Positions 10,801 through 23,773 of a stretch of DNA of 64,000 bases are shown in pieces. Made by a program: the position numbers and the translations under genes. Source of the stretch: Apiosordaria backusii. Its lineage: Eukaryota; Ascomycota; Sordariomycetes; Sordariales; Lasiosphaeriaceae. Under the pieces are notes generated by a model. That model was not told the origin of the DNA. It did no database searches and saw only the letters and a list, made by a program, of their open reading frames with translations. Numbering within the stretch: position 1 is the first letter of the stretch; each line of letters begins with the position of its first letter. Where the stretch lies: contig JAUKTV010000011.1 of the NCBI GenBank assembly GCA_030549205.1, positions 620,001 through 684,000 of the forward strand, read 5' to 3'.

Positions 10801-12544
10801 TGACTCGGTTGGTTGTTTCGACAGTCGGAGTGTTGAATATGATCTTGGTCGGCGTAACCATAACCTTCCGTACAAGAGCACAGTAGTGGGGTATCCTGAG
10901 TGTGGTCGGGTAGTAGGTCAAGGCTCCTATGTCGCTGAGTAATTCCATGGGGCTCCAGATCTTTTTCCCCATATCCGCAGCATACTCGAGAACCAGGCGT
11001 GCCCGTTGAGGGTCCTGTCCGGAAGGGTTCGAGAGCTCGAGCAGCTTCTGAAGAAACTCACGTCCGATGCTGTATTCGCAGAGGATGCCTTGAGAAATGC
11101 AGACCTCGAGCTGGTATCTGACATCAAATGGCAGACTAATGGTTGTGCTGGGTCCAAGAGCAGCCAGACCTTGCGCCCACGAGCTTGCCTGGACGGAAGA
11201 AACCAATTCGGACTCTCTAAGAATAGACCAAAGCTCGGGTTCTCTGTTTGGTGTCTGCGTGAAGGTAGTATCCACCCTTGTCTTGATGTTCCAGTCTCGG
11301 AGGTAGTGTTCGATCTTGGACCATGTGGCGAGATTGGCATAACTCAATTCCATCCAGTACGTCGACCATCTGCCAAAGTTGATAGTCTTGGAATATTCGT
11401 CAAGAGACACCGGCTTTTGATCGCTGTCCTTGTCGCTCTTGTCAATGACATTCACAGCCCGGCACCACATCTCGTTTTCCTCCCATGTCGTTCGATCTGC
11501 CCAGGCGGAGCCATCCTCGTTCATTCTTCTCTTCCAGAAGAGCGGGGAGTCACCCAGGGCCAGAACCAAAACGGTGCGCTCTGGGGCGGCATCCATGCGG
11601 TAGATGTTTTGGATAACGCCAAATTTGATCTCGATTCGAAAAGCCTCCCAGTTCTCCCCGAGCTTCAGCGGGAAGTTGATCATGATCTTTTTCCGCTTGA
11701 AATCCACCTTGACACTGAGGCTGGCAGCATAAGGAATCTCCTTTTTCCCCATGTAGACAGTGGGCTCAGTCAAAAGCCCAAAGACAAACTTGTCAAGGCC
11801 CAGTTCTAGCGACCCCTCGCACACATTCCCAAGCGGCGTCTTAACTGTATTCGCCTCGTAATGATGCTGTGGGGGGAAATGGGCGCTCATTGTATGAGGG
11901 GTGCCTTTCAACAAGATCTTGCACCGCCCATTCTGAATAAAGCTGGTGTCTCTCGGGGGCGGCTCAAAACGCACTTTGCCCGCCCTGGGCTTCTTTGGGG
12001 CTTCATCCAACTCCACATAGACAACGTTTCCATAACCACAAAAGAATTGCTTCAAGTCCCAAGGAGATGCGTTCTCGGGAACATCCGTAAGTATGACGAG
12101 GACACTTTTACGTTGTGCCCACTCCGCAGGGATGATAGCTGGCTGCTGCGGGCGCATCATGTTTTGAGGACGCCGAAAGTTCTGGTTGTATGGTGGACGA
12201 GGGGTACTCTGGGACTGCCGTACAGGAAGTGCTTGAACTTGAGGTGAAGGTGTTCTACTGGAGCCTTGGCTGGAGTGGTCGCTGCTAAACCGATTCCAAG
12301 CACTGGCACTGCCAGGACGATGTGGACCATTGCATCGGCTGTAAGGACCTGGCCGTTGACGTTCAAACCCCTTACGGAATGGACGCTGGGCAAGCCCGCT
12401 GGCACGACGTGTGACTGAGGGGACACCCTCCGAAGCAGAAGAACGCGAACTCTCCTCAAACTCCACATCTGCATCTTCTCCGGACTGACTCGACGAGGGG
12501 CCCGACGAAGGAGGACGTTGTTCGGCGATAAATGAAGGGAGCAT
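7884..12544 (-). CDS. RNA-dependent RNA polymerase (SAD-1/QDE-1 type)
   Basis: Exons 12544-9275 and 9224-7884 with a 50-nt intron (GTATGT...AACAG) give about 1,536 residues. An RRM-like segment lies near residues 145-195 (SVLVILTDVPENASPWDLK, YGNVVYVEL). The eukaryotic RdRP core follows, with the catalytic DLDGD near residue 1,005 (codons at about 9520-9534), FTDGVGKIS upstream, and SIAVDYVKTGVPA created across the intron. The family makes double-stranded RNA from single-stranded templates for RNA silencing; the RRM-like front and length suggest the SAD-1 (meiotic silencing) branch, but QDE-1 or RRP-3 cannot be excluded. The C-terminus has SSSPV repeats. Near 8010-8030 the coding signal shifts frame; the alternative frame continues to a stop at 7687-7689 with an acidic tail (see findings). 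Confidence 0.93.
8040..8175 (-). repeat. Intragenic repeats in RdRP C-terminus
   Basis: Three imperfect repeats of about 60 bp encode units of the form DLLSSSPVRTRTSDG (with variants DFLTASPVKTRHSGG and DLLSSSPVTVKNVGD). At DNA level they share agtccggtcaagact-like words. A fourth, out-of-frame unit appears to follow. Confidence 0.75.
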
Positions 12545-12946
12545 TGTGACGGGACGGTAGACGGCGTGTAACTGATATTAGGATATTTTTGCGCTGATTC
12601 AAAGGCTAAGCTGGCCACAATGTCATAGCGATATTGGCGTTTAATCCTAGGACCGCTGAAAGAACAGGCACTTCAGAGCGCTGGGTTCTGCAGAGTGGTG
12701 GATATTGCTAAGTAGGTAGGCCCTGTGGATATCGGTTTCTATCTGCGGCGGTGGGTAGATGTCCTGGACCTTGTCAGTCATAACCTTGATTCCAAGGTTT
12801 CCATCTGATCCTACTCACATTTCGGTCGATATTTCGTTGTCAGTTAGATGGTGAAAGATGAAGACGCCAAATTGGCGAATCGTCGAGGAGCTGTGCTTAT
12901 CGCTTCGAGGCTGAAAGGCCAACTGGTGATTCGGATGGTAAAGTAA

Positions 12947-12983
12947 AACAAAGTGCTTGAACAAAGTGCTTGAACAAAGTGCG
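12947..12983. repeat. Three tandem copies of a 13-bp unit
   Basis: Units aacaaagtgcttg, aacaaagtgcttg and a truncated aacaaagtgcg, head to tail, abutting a telobox. Confidence 0.9.
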
Positions 12984-12992
12984 TTAGGGTTT
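12984..12992 (+). promoter_or_regulatory. Telobox-like TTAGGGTTT
   Basis: An exact telobox word upstream of the RdRP gene. A Myb protein of the telobox-binding type is encoded at 24495-26180. Regulatory role is inferred only. Confidence 0.35.
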
Positions 12993-14045
12993 CTTGCGCT
13001 GCGATAAATGAAGACCATCAGCCGTGAATGCTGGCTGGGGTTAGAGTTGGGGATTCGAAGATCAAGGTCTGCAGTCAAAGCGCGGTGAAAGGAGTAGAGA
13101 GAGGGCTCAGGTGGTTGATCGGTTTAAAGGACAATGAGGGCCAAACTCGTGAGAAAGAAGTACTTTGATTGCCCAAGCCCAAAGGAATTAGGCGGGGAGC
13201 CAGGAGGATGGTGATGCAGCTGTCCTCAGCTGAACCTCTTCGTTCCTTCCCGTTCAAACGGAAGCTGAAAATAAGCAATCACTATGAGAAGGCAGGAACG
13301 TTTCCCAGCTACGAACCCAAAAATTGAAAATATCAGGTATCACAACATCCAGGCGCCACGGCTTGTTGCATATCGTTGTCTGCAGTTTGTCAGTGGCGAT
13401 ATCAGAATTGGACCAATGTTGACATAAAAAGGGGTAACGGACATTGTGGGGCAATGTATGTAGCCTCCCGAGTCTTCAAACAGGTAGATTACCTGGCACT
13501 GTTTGTTTGGCCTAAACCGCCAGCGCCTGCTTGCATGCTCCGGTCCCTGCCATCTTTCATCAATTTGTAATTCCATTGCAATAACATAATTCCACAAAAG
13601 CCTCCCAATCCTTTCCCGATATCCCCCTATCCTCGGTAGCCTGCCTTAGCTTCCTGGCACCTAACAGTGTGGGTGAGCTCCTTTCCTATTTTTAATCCAA
13701 CGAACGAAACACCATTTGGAGATCAAACCGATACCCAATAAACCATACCAATCAACACTCTGATCAAAAACCAAGTAAACGCAATAGCAAACAAACTTTT
13801 TGGGTGGCCGCTTCGAATGCTGAATTCCGCTTGGTGATTATGTCCAAGCCAACCCACAGACACAGCAAATCTGCCTTCATCCCCCGCTTCTCTTCCGCTG
13901 CGCCACCCATGCAATGCAGCCAGCCCTCTCTCGCCATCAAACCCAATGCTCAATAATCAATGGTCGCCCAATGCCGTGTAAAAATGCTCAAAGAAGTCGT
14001 ATTCCGTATGTTGTGTTTGCGTCAGGATGGGATCGATGCATTTTT

Positions 14046-15940
14046 CTAGCCTTGCCTGTCAAAGATTTTGCCCGGATTCATGATCCAATTTGGGTCCAGC
14101 GCCGACTTGATGGCTCTCTGCCTGCATGTCAGTCCCGCTCATGTCTCACAAAATCATCAAGTTCAACTCACCATCACCCCCAGCGTATCCGGCCCAACCT
14201 CCCAAAGAAGCGACTCCTTCTTCCCCCACCCAATCGAATGCTCCCCCGTACACGTCCCCTCCATCTCCAGCGCCCTCTTCACCATATTCTTGACACACGT
14301 CTCAACCTTGCTCACCTCCGCCTTATCCCTCCTATTGTAAATAATGCTCTCATGAAAATTCCCATCCCCAATATGCCCCAAAATACTCGCAAACAGCCCC
14401 AAATCATCCATTTCCTTCTTACTCACCTCGATGATATCCGCCAACCGACTAAAAGGCACCGCAACGTCCGTACTCCAAACCTCCTCCCCTTCCTTCCTCA
14501 GCGCCAGCATACTCCACAAACTCTCCTTCCTCGCCGACCACAAGAGCTTCTGCTCCCTCGCATCCTTGGCAAACTCAAAATTGCTCCCTCTATTTGCTTT
14601 TGTAATCTTTTGCACCAGCCCGATATTCTCCTTCACTCCCGTCTTCGTCCCGGAAAATTTAAAGAACAAGGTCGGCATCTCCTTCCACACCCTCGGCGCG
14701 GTGGCTCCGCCCATGTTGACCACCTTCATTTGCACCTCGTCCATGATTTCCATCGCCGCCACAGGGATACCAGTCTGCATTACCTCTGCTGCAGCAGACG
14801 CTGCATCACGAATAGAAGGGAAGGTGACAACTGCTACGGAGAATTCTTCAGGGATGACAGCTAGTTTAAGTGTCGCTTCAGTGACGAGCCCCAGGGTGCC
14901 CTCAGAGCCGACGAAGAGACCATTGAGGTTGTAACCCGCCGAGGACTTCCGGGGCCGGCGGCGGGTCTTGATCACTGTCCCATCAGCGAGCACAACGGTC
15001 AAATTGATGACCCAATCTTTCATTGTGCCGTACTTTACCGCGTTGGTGCCGGAGCAGTTAGTTCCAATCATGCCGCCTATTTTGGCGCTTGGTCCTAAGC
15101 CATATATCAATATCTTGAAGGTGGTCGTATTGTTGAACAGGGCAGACTCACCAGGATCAATAGGAAAGAAAAGCCCACTCTCCATCTTTGCCAGCTGCTC
15201 ATTCAAGTCCTGCCAGCCAATGCTAGGCTGCACAACCACATCCATATCACTCTTGTTAAACTGGACAATCTTGTCCATGTAGGCAAAGTCAACACTGATA
15301 CCCCCAAAAGGTGCTGAAAAGTTCCCTTCGAGACTGGAACCTCCGGAATAAGGGATGATTGGTACACGATACTTGTGACAGATGCGAGCAATAGTTGAGA
15401 CTTGTGCAGTAGAGCGTGGGTATGCTACGGCAACTGGCAATCCCTCGGGGTTGGATGTTGACCATTCTGAGTACCCGTGAGCGTGTAGGTCGTCAGGGTC
15501 AGTAGAGATGATGTCCTCATTGCCCCCAATCTCTTGTCGGATTTCTCTTAGAGCCTGTTACATACTCCAAATTGCTGGTTAGAAGCCGGTGCAAATTTTC
15601 AGATGAAAGTTTCAGGGACGACTGGTGCTGAACATACCTGCTCCATCTCGCGCATGCTCGCATACCTCGGATAGGAGTACATGCTATCAAACAGCATAGT
15701 CCCAGGAAGACTCCCATGCCGAAACTCAGACACACCCCATCCAAACAACCCGGCAGTCGCCGCGACAGCCATGACACCCGAGTAAGACCATACTGAAGCC
15801 TGCCTAGGTTTTTCACTGCTGCCGGTAGTGGACGTGCGACGAATGGCACTTGTAGTGAAGCGCTGCCTGCCGGCGTTGTTCAAGGCAGTCAGAGAGCAGC
15901 CGATGGGCTTGGCTGCCCTCGCAAAGCGGTTTGCCGACAT
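14046..15940 (-). CDS. dld1: D-lactate dehydrogenase (cytochrome), mitochondrial
   Basis: Exons 15940-15638, 15554-14172 and 14117-14046 (introns 83 and 54 nt) give 585 residues, the usual length of yeast Dld1. It oxidises D-lactate to pyruvate using FAD and passes electrons to cytochrome c on the inner mitochondrial membrane. The start at MSANRFARAAK gives an Arg/Ser/Ala-rich presequence, then a TM-like anchor (VMAVAATAGLFGWGV, about residues 55-70). The FAD-binding domain shows VPIIPYSGGSSLEGNF and IGGMIGTNCSGTNAVKYG. The C-terminal lobe carries GHIGDGNFH and GEHSIGWGK, expected metal/substrate-site motifs of the FAD-oxidase family. The last exon supplies the ending NPGKIF. The frame is open upstream to 16123, but that extension lacks presequence character. 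Confidence 0.92.
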
Positions 15941-18900
15941 GCAGATATGATTTTTAGAGATCTGACCACTTGCGTGGCTTGTCCTGAGAGCCGCAAATGC
16001 AAGACACTGGATTGGCTCCCTGTAGCGCTTGTACGTTCGCAACGCAACTACTTCTGAGCCGCCTCGACTGAGAAGGTTGCCCTTTTGGTGATCAACGGGG
16101 TGGTACTTGCCTAGGGTCCTCAATCAGCCTCAATCCCAACTTCATAAGAAACAATTGAATGTGACAATACTCACTGCTTTCCCTGGTGCGGTGGGGATGG
16201 GTGACTCTTTGAGGTAGCGACAACTAAAGCCGCATACCACCTGCCACCTTCACACGACTCCACAGTAGAGCCTTCCAAAACTCGGTGAGAGTGATAGGTC
16301 AAAGGTGACCGAGGGACAAGACAGAGTAACAAGGGGCCAGAAAACTTATGACGACAAGGCACAGAAAGAAATGGCATATGACGAGACCATAGTGGGCGTC
16401 TCAGTAATCTCGACCACTTGCCTCGGCGAGAAGATGTGTGGGTGATCTTTGAGAGCAACGCTGTTGGGTAGGTATTGCCTCTTAATAAGAACGAGTTGCC
16501 GCGTCCAGATTTGGACTAAGATGCAGGATTAGGGTGGAGTAACGCTCACTCCAATCAAGGCGATCATATTGAGCGAGGCCAGGTCCAGGCAAAGAAGGGG
16601 GCTTGTAGTGTGGAAGGGTGGTGGTGGACACTTGACCGTCACTTGGATGGGATGTATATAAGAGGTACTACTGAGTACGCCTTCAAGTATGTATGTACAT
16701 CCATACATGGACAGCAAAAGGACGGCAGCGAATCGAGTCACCAGTGGGAAGGACCGGTGAGATGAGCGGAGAGAACCGCAGAAGCCGGCCCGGCATGGTC
16801 AGATACACGGAGCTTTCAGAGAGAAATGCTGTGTTCAGCCGTTGGTGCATGAGGGCGTGCAAAGTGCAAATTACCGAAAGAGTATGATGGAGAAAAGAGG
16901 TAAGCCAAGATGCCAGCGGTGGGTAGTCAATGATGGTTGGATCGAGAGGCTCGGGCCTGGCTCCCAGGCATCCTCGTACTGGGCAACGCTGGACAGGCGG
17001 ACCGAGTCTGGGCTCAGTGGTTCCATGGCTCCTGGATGATCCCATCCAGAAGCAAAGCGCAACAGCCGGAAGATTCTGCTGCTGTGTAGCACACATCCCG
17101 TTGACAGCTCCCCCCCCGTTTCCTCGCACCGTCACCCGTCCGTGGGGCGGTCGGCCGACGATGTGTGTGGGACACGGCAGTGGGGTGTATGTCGAGGCGA
17201 CTTGTGAGGTGGAGGGATGAAGAGAGCACGAGGGGAAAACAGAGATGTGAAAAAAATTCTCGCGTCGCATCACTTCCAGGTTGTTGTCAGCACGTGTATC
17301 GGTGCTAGTGTCAGTACCGTAACGAAAACACTTCCAATAACCGTAACGGACAACCGCACCAATTGCAGTCAGCGGTCGCCGCTGCCCTCACGTGTTGTGA
17401 GTTTAGGTTCAAAAGGAAACGGTTTCGAAATGAACGGCCCTCTTCTTCTTCAGTTGGTCGGCAAATATGTGTTCATATGAATCTAAAGACTAAGAATATA
17501 CGGCTGCTGATGTTCGATGGTCGGGTGTGAAGTAATCGGTAAAGATACAGTACAGCCATGATGGCTGCCCGTACAGAACTGCATGTTCCGAAAACGGCAA
17601 GTGGGGAGGAGTGGTCTAGCATCAGGCCCCGCATCCCTGGCACTTCAACAACTGCCACTGACGGAAAGGAAGTCGGTGATGCGGCAAGCAAGAGGTAGAG
17701 AGAGCGTAGAGGGCGGAGGGTCGACGCTGCTGCATATGCCCCCCAGAATAGGTACCGGGGCAAGCCACATTATGCATCAGAGGCACTTCGCTGTGTGAAG
17801 AAATCTGATACATGTCGTCAGGGTCACTACGTGGTGGTGATGGTGGACGGGGATCCGTTAGAAACACCGGCTCTCCAATCTCCAATTATCAAAGGGTCCA
17901 CTTTCCGCGATACTCTGCGCTCTGCATCGACGTCTCAACCTATGCCAGATTCTGACTTCTCCGGTCCGGGCTGGCCGTCGGGAGAGGACCGCATGGTAGA
18001 TAGGTAGGATAAGAAAGCTGCTGCGAAGCTGGAGGATTTCTGCATCTGCGCCGGTGTCCATTGATTGGGTCCTGTTTGTGACAGAGAATTTGAAAATGGC
18101 CGCGAAAGGCGACAGCACTCACCGATCATCGAGAGATTGAAGTAAGGCACCAACAGCCCATCACACAGTGCAGTTGCTTGCATCCATTGACGATTACAAC
18201 CACACCCGGGCGGGCTGTAGTGTAAAACGCAGGTAGGTAGCGGATAGAGCACGGCATATCGGAGTCCATCTTCCTTATGCTCTTGGTTCAGTAAGATGTT
18301 AGGTCGTCAGCATGAGCATAAATTGCCGGGAGGGTCAGGAGGACAGCCTTGACGTTTAATCGGATGTCTTGGTCTCAATGGGGGCACACAATACCCTTAC
18401 AATGTCATCTTGGTGTAACACCCTCCATTCCCTCCACCAGACCGCCCAGTGGCTTTATGGCGTGGGGAGTCACAGTCGGGAGGTGTGCCAACTGCGCAGG
18501 AGAGCTTGTCAGAACGAAATGGTATCTCGAATACAAATACGGTAACAAAGATCCTGTCTTTCCAGGTCAGTCAATGACCCTACCCAGCCGGTCTCTACTC
18601 ACCTCCTGGCCTGCACGAGCGGCTCGCCGACCAGCTCTAAATCCGGGTATCTGCAGTGGAACACCCGAGGAAGATCTGTCGAAGTTCTTTTGGAGAAAGG
18701 GCCCAATCTCGGCCTTCTTTCGTCCGATGCCAAGCCACGATGCCGGGTCCTTCTTGCCCCGCCGTGCCCCGCAATACGGGTATCCACCAAGCCATTGAGC
18801 GTAGGTTGTGTCAATACCAGTTGCACCTTGATGGCCAAGGGGTCGTAATTATCATCCCTATTTCGACACTGAACGGAAAGTCTTCTTCCTTGAGAACCAG

Positions 18901-21900
18901 AAATCCATCAGATATCATATCATCATGAGGCCATTGTCTGCTTTTCTGGCATTACAATCTCACTTTAGAACGTCGCAACCCTTGGTTTCCCACAACACAC
19001 GGTCAGAGCAGGTGAATTTCGCCCGTGACACTCCCCGAATCTTTTTCGAACCCCGACCTCAAAGAGGGGCTGGTCGACATGCATGTAACCTGGCCCGACC
19101 AACCGATCGTGTTTTTGAAAGGGCTTCTCATCCTTCCGTCAATGAAACCCATTGGAGTCGTCATCTTTAGAGACATCTCACATGTTGCACAAGATGGGTC
19201 CTTCCAAGTCTCGTGCTCCTCATATTGCCTGCCGGAATTGACCTGGAAGCCTCCCGATTCTCTCTCAGCTGCCACTCATCTGGTATTGCCATATGACGCA
19301 TCTCAGCCTGAAGAGACGACACGCAAAACAGGAAAAATTGAATGGCAGGCCTGGGTTACTGCCATCCCGTTCTTTATCAATCACCCCCACGCCGGACGGA
19401 AATCCCCTCAGCAAGTTCTGCCAACCCTCCTGTCGCCATCAGCTCAAAGTCCAGCCATCTCGGCGCTGCAAGGCACAGAAGCCTGCATCTGGGAGGATGC
19501 TCTCGTTTAACAGCCTGCTTGGCCCTGCAACGTGACGGTGAGTGGCCCCCTCCTTTTAACGGAGCACAGAGTAAGGTACGCGGCTCGCTCGTGGAAGCCA
19601 ATGAATGGGAGATGCCCACCGGTCCACGTGCCCACCATTCGCATCGATCCAGCAAAGCTCTACACCAGACCGCTCAGCAGTACAGAGGGTGGGGTTCGGG
19701 GTTCACCACAGGAGTGGGCGGCTATTACTTTCGATCTAGTTGCTGCCCACAATCGGACACGAGATATCACTTCCCCGTGTCAAGCCGCGGAGAATTCACC
19801 CCGACCACAAAGTCGGAACAGGAAAAAAGAAAAGAAAAGAGCGGCGAAACGGCACTCGGCAAGCTCTGACCGACTCTTCTCTCTTCCAAGACGCGGGTGG
19901 CGTTCAATCATGAGAACGTCACTGGCCCTCGCCGCCTCAATGAAGCGCCGTCAAGAGATGTCCAACACCAACCCCTGAGCAGCTGTGAATGCGAAGTTTG
20001 CCTCTCTATCCCGCCAATGATGCAGGATATCCGGGTTTAACAACCAAGGGGGCAAACGAAAGCGCCATTCCGTCATGCCCATCCACCAGTTGTCAACCAA
20101 GCAGAAGGAAGGCGGTCGGTCCCACGAAAAACTCAACATGCAGGTGAAAATCTCACCGTGTCTCGTGATCTCGGTCTGATGTGCGGGCATCGATTAGCCC
20201 AAGATCGTCCCCATCTACACCCGGCTCGACGTTCTGTGCGTGTGGGGGAGAGCGGCCGTCTATGCAGCAGCACATCACACAGGTTTAGCTTCCTGAGTGG
20301 TCTATGTTGTTGGCTGAGGCCTTTCCTGGATGACACCGCCTGCTTGTTTGCTTTGCCTTCCGTGGTCATCATGGTTTTCTAGCTGCGTTTTGATGTCTCC
20401 CGTTGCTTACTTACACACAAGCAAAATAACTGGTATAGCTTGTCGAATCAGCAGGACTGGACTTACCAAATCGTAATACCAAGTTCCGCCCTTACAGGTT
20501 ACTCAGCATATCCCAGGGACTTGTGGAAAATGAGGCGGCGGACCTATCAAAAAGCCCCAAGCTGTTCCCCGCAAAAATATCGTGCCTTTTCTTGTATGAC
20601 GGGGTACACATTAAGGTACACATCTTGGGGTACACTAGGTAGATGAGCATCAGTAGTAACTTTCCGAAACGTACAACTACATTGAATAGACTTGGGTATC
20701 CGAGAGGACTCCCGAGAAAGTCCACAGCATACTCGTCCCCTCCGAGCCGGTGAGAAACCATAACGCCCCCAAAGTTTCAGACTTGTTGAGAAAAGGGGAA
20801 CCGAAGCGTTACACCTTCAGCCCAACCAATTCAACTGAAAATGAAGGCTCTGGGGTTCTCAGTCTCTCTCCCTCCTTCCCGATTAGATCCTTCCTCCTGA
20901 CTGTTCTTGAACCCAACCAAGATACCTGTCCACCTGGACAAGTCTGCCACCTAACAAGGTTCATGGCACTCTCGGGTATCAACGGCCCTTCTTCCTTTCC
21001 GCACCACCCCTCATCCACCTCACTCACCTCTACCAAAGTTCAGACATCACCTCACATCTCGGTCTCATGCTTTCAGAACTCACAACCTGGACACTTGCAA
21101 CTACTACCCCCAGAACTCCTATCCAATCAAAGACAAAAGATTTGACCATCGTTAAGCATGTCCCAACTTCTCAAATCCCCAACACCCAGTTCCCTTCCAG
21201 TTTGTCACTGTTCCTCATTTTCTTTTTGGAGTTCCCAGGCTTATTCCCGCACCCTAAACATGACACCCACCCAATCTTTCTTCCAACACCTCACTCCAAA
21301 GTAAATTTTCCCCAACCAGTCAAGACCCCAAGTATCATCACCTTCCAGGGTTCCAAAAAAAATTCCAGACACCATCATTTCCCCCGTAGCCCGTAGAAAC
21401 AAATACCTATCCGAAGTGTACCATACCTAACTTCCATCATACACGCACAACCATAAGAAAAACGCAACACCCACCCCTCGGTGTCAAATCAAGCACACTT
21501 ACTTTCCAAGCATCCATCCACATTAACCTTGTCTTTGTGTCTGTGTTAAGAAAGGGAACTTCAAGAAAAGAAACCACTCACTCACCCATTGACACCAACA
21601 ACAAACACCCCATTACTCAAAGCAAAACGCACCACCAACCACCCCCCCCAACCCAGCCTCCCAAATTCCCCATTCTCAAGAAGAAGAAAAAGAAATACCA
21701 CCACCCGCCCAATAACTTTTTTTGGAACAGAGAGCTTGTAGTGGACAGTCATCAAAATGCACACATTGCCCACACATGCAACTCCAAAATGCAGGCAGAC
21801 CGATCCGGACTCTCTCCCTCCCGTCCCCAAAGTCCAAAGAGCGGGGGTTGCAGCAGCTCTCTCCCTTGGTCCACAGCTAACCACATTCACCACCACCACC

Positions 21901-22391
21901 ACCACCACCACGCCCACCGACAACCTTGTTTTTTTTGGTTTCCGGTGTCGTCTCAAAAGAAAAAAAAATCTTTCGATGTGGCTTGTCGATGCAGGGGAAA
22001 CAAGATGTGATCCTTCACCGCCGTGACACCACAAGACAAAACACGAGATCCGGTCAAGGAATACGATCCTCCCGTGGGACACCCACGGGATGGATTGGGG
22101 GTCGGCACCATCTGCTCATTATCAGGGTAGGGTAGGGTGACAGTCAGTCAATTCCATACAACAATCACCAGCAACAGCAGAGAAATTCAGCGGGAGAGCA
22201 GTCCAGTTATTGAGGGCCGAATCCTGACCCAGTGTGGTATCTAGTTTAAGCCAGGAGGCTCATTGCGCTGTGGGCGAGCCTAAACCTAAAGTGACATCCC
22301 GATAACGCCATCCTTTTGAGTTCCCAATGTCCCTGCTGCCCTTTGTTCCCGTTAATTCATCATCAAGCACCAAACCCACTTCTCAGTGAAT
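15941..22391. other. Long intergenic region (about 6.4 kb)
   Basis: No convincing gene. Reading frames of 150-200 codons occur on both strands (for example 16683-17273 minus and 19025-19510 plus) but have no domains, no signal or TM pattern and no splice partners. Features seen: a TTAGGG near 16524, a CAC-trinucleotide run near 21887-21910, a G-rich gggtagggtaggg near 22123, and heavy pyrimidine bias from about 20.7 to 21.9 kb. Non-coding transcripts are possible but not shown. Confidence 0.5.
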
Positions 22392-23543
22392 TTAGTGGCC
22401 AAGGGCGCGCTTGCGGTCACGCTCCTCAGCGATGGTGAGCTTGACCCCCTTGCCCTTAGGCAGGGAGATCCAGGGCTTCTCCTGGCCAATGACGAAAACG
22501 TTGGTCTCACGGGTGGCGAACGAGTTTTCAATGGCATCCTTGAGGTGGACAATGTTGAAGCCTCCATCGTGACGCTCACGGTGGGTGATGACACCAACAC
22601 GACCCATGTTACGACCGCCGGTAACCATGGCGATGACACCAGTGTCGAACTTGATGAAGTCCTCGATCTTGCCAGTCTCAAGGTTGATCTTGACAGTGTC
22701 GTTGACCTTGATCAAGGGGTCGGGGTAGCGGATGCTGTCGAATATCGTTAGCTAACCTGGGGCAGAAATTCAACGTACCAACCGTATAGATCCAGTGCTT
22801 ATTTGTGTCAATCGTGGGGCAGAGTTCCCCCCTCTCATTATAACCCCACAAAGTGGAAGATCTCGAGAGAGAGAGAGAGAATACCCACACGATGTCAACC
22901 AAAGCTTGGTCCAACGGCTGATAGATGTCGGAAGAACTCACGTTCTCGCATCATGCGTAACCAAGAATGGGACACCACCACGGCCGAGCTGGACACGCTT
23001 GACCTTGCCGAGCTTGTACTTGGACTCCTCCTCACCGATGCGGTGCACGGTGAAGCGGCCCTTGGTGTCGTAGACGAGACGGAAGTTCTCGCCAGTCTTC
23101 TCGATGCTGATGACGTCCATGAAGCCGGCGGGGTAGGTCATATCGGTGCGGATCTTGCCGTCAACCTTGACCAGGCGCTGCATGAGGATGGCGCGGGTCT
23201 CGCGGAAGTTGAGCGCATACTTGAGTCTGTTGCGGATGAAGACGATCAAGGGCATGCAGTCGCGGAGCTTGTGAGGACCAGCGGATGGGCGAGGGGCATA
23301 GACACCGGACAACTTGTCCAGGAGCCAGTGGCTGGGGGCGCTAAGGCGCTTCTGGTGCTTCTTTCTGTGGCCAAAGAGTCAGCATCGCGAGAATTGACGA
23401 TGTGAGTTCGCCCATCGGCGACAATAATCATCAACGACCAATTTTCAAGAGAGCGACATCTTTCGACACTGTTCTCTTGATAACTGGCGATTGCGATCAC
23501 TATGAATGCTGGGGGTTTGGTAGACTTACGGTCCTCTACCCAT
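22392..23543 (-). CDS. rps4: 40S ribosomal protein eS4
   Basis: Exons 23543-23530 (only 14 nt), 23364-22942 and 22734-22392 give 259 residues. It is a small-subunit ribosomal protein. The spliced start reads MGRGPKKHQKRLSAPSHWLL, diagnostic of eS4, followed by the S4 RNA-binding and central domain (LKYALNFRETRAILMQR, VDGKIRTDMTYPAGFMDVI) and the KOW-containing C-terminus (NMGRVGVITHRERHDGGFNIVHLKD). Introns are 165 and 207 nt, longer than others here, as is common in ribosomal protein genes, and the first exon encodes under five residues. The promoter carries two telobox-like words (23645-23652, 23765-23773). A GA-dinucleotide run sits within intron 2 near 22865. Confidence is very high. Confidence 0.98.
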
Positions 23544-23644
23544 TTTGGCGGCTGTTGTCGATGTGCTGGTCGAGGGGAAACGGAATCAGAGATCGCGAAG
23601 TGGGAAGAAGCACCAAATCAACGAAAAATAGTTTGTGGCTTGAA

Positions 23645-23652
23645 AACCCTAG
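23645..23652. promoter_or_regulatory. AACCCTAG telobox-like site, rps4 promoter
   Basis: About 100 bp upstream of the rps4 start codon. It contains the ACCCTA core bound by Tbf1/Teb1-type Myb factors in other fungi. Confidence 0.45.
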
Positions 23653-23764
23653 TGAATTTGGTGGGGACGGGAAGCGGTGGAGTTTGGCAGAATCAGTGGC
23701 CTGTGCGCAACCTAAGCCCAGCCCAAAAAGTGGGACCCTCTGGTCTCTGCCACAGCTTTGCGGG

Positions 23765-23773
23765 TTAGGGTTA
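23765..23773. promoter_or_regulatory. TTAGGGTTA telobox, rps4 promoter
   Basis: About 225 bp upstream of the rps4 start, equal to one and a half vertebrate-type telomere repeats. Telobox elements control ribosomal protein genes in several fungi (known for Tbf1). Confidence 0.5.

Larger units (their letters stand above)
12545..14045. other. intergenic, RdRP promoter and dld1 3' flank
   Basis: No supported gene. It holds three direct 13-bp repeats (aacaaagtgcttg) at 12947-12983, immediately followed by TTAGGGTTT at 12984-12992, about 440 bp upstream of the RdRP start. The remainder shows no recognisable structure. Confidence 0.55.

Noticed and set aside
12157..12618. 153-codon minus-strand frame over the RdRP start
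   Set aside because: Alternate frame of the RdRP N-terminus; the RdRP frame carries the RRM-like and polymerase motifs.
16683..17273. 196-codon minus-strand frame
   Set aside because: No domain, no splice partners and overlapping frames of similar size on the other strand. Composition is like random intergenic DNA.
19025..19510. 161-codon plus-strand frame in the gene desert
   Set aside because: Possible but unsupported: no recognisable motif, no signal or TM segment, and neighbouring frames of similar length.
22116..22138. gggtagggtaggg as telomere-like repeat
   Set aside because: Unit is GGGTA rather than TTAGGG and only about two and a half copies; no other telomeric context.
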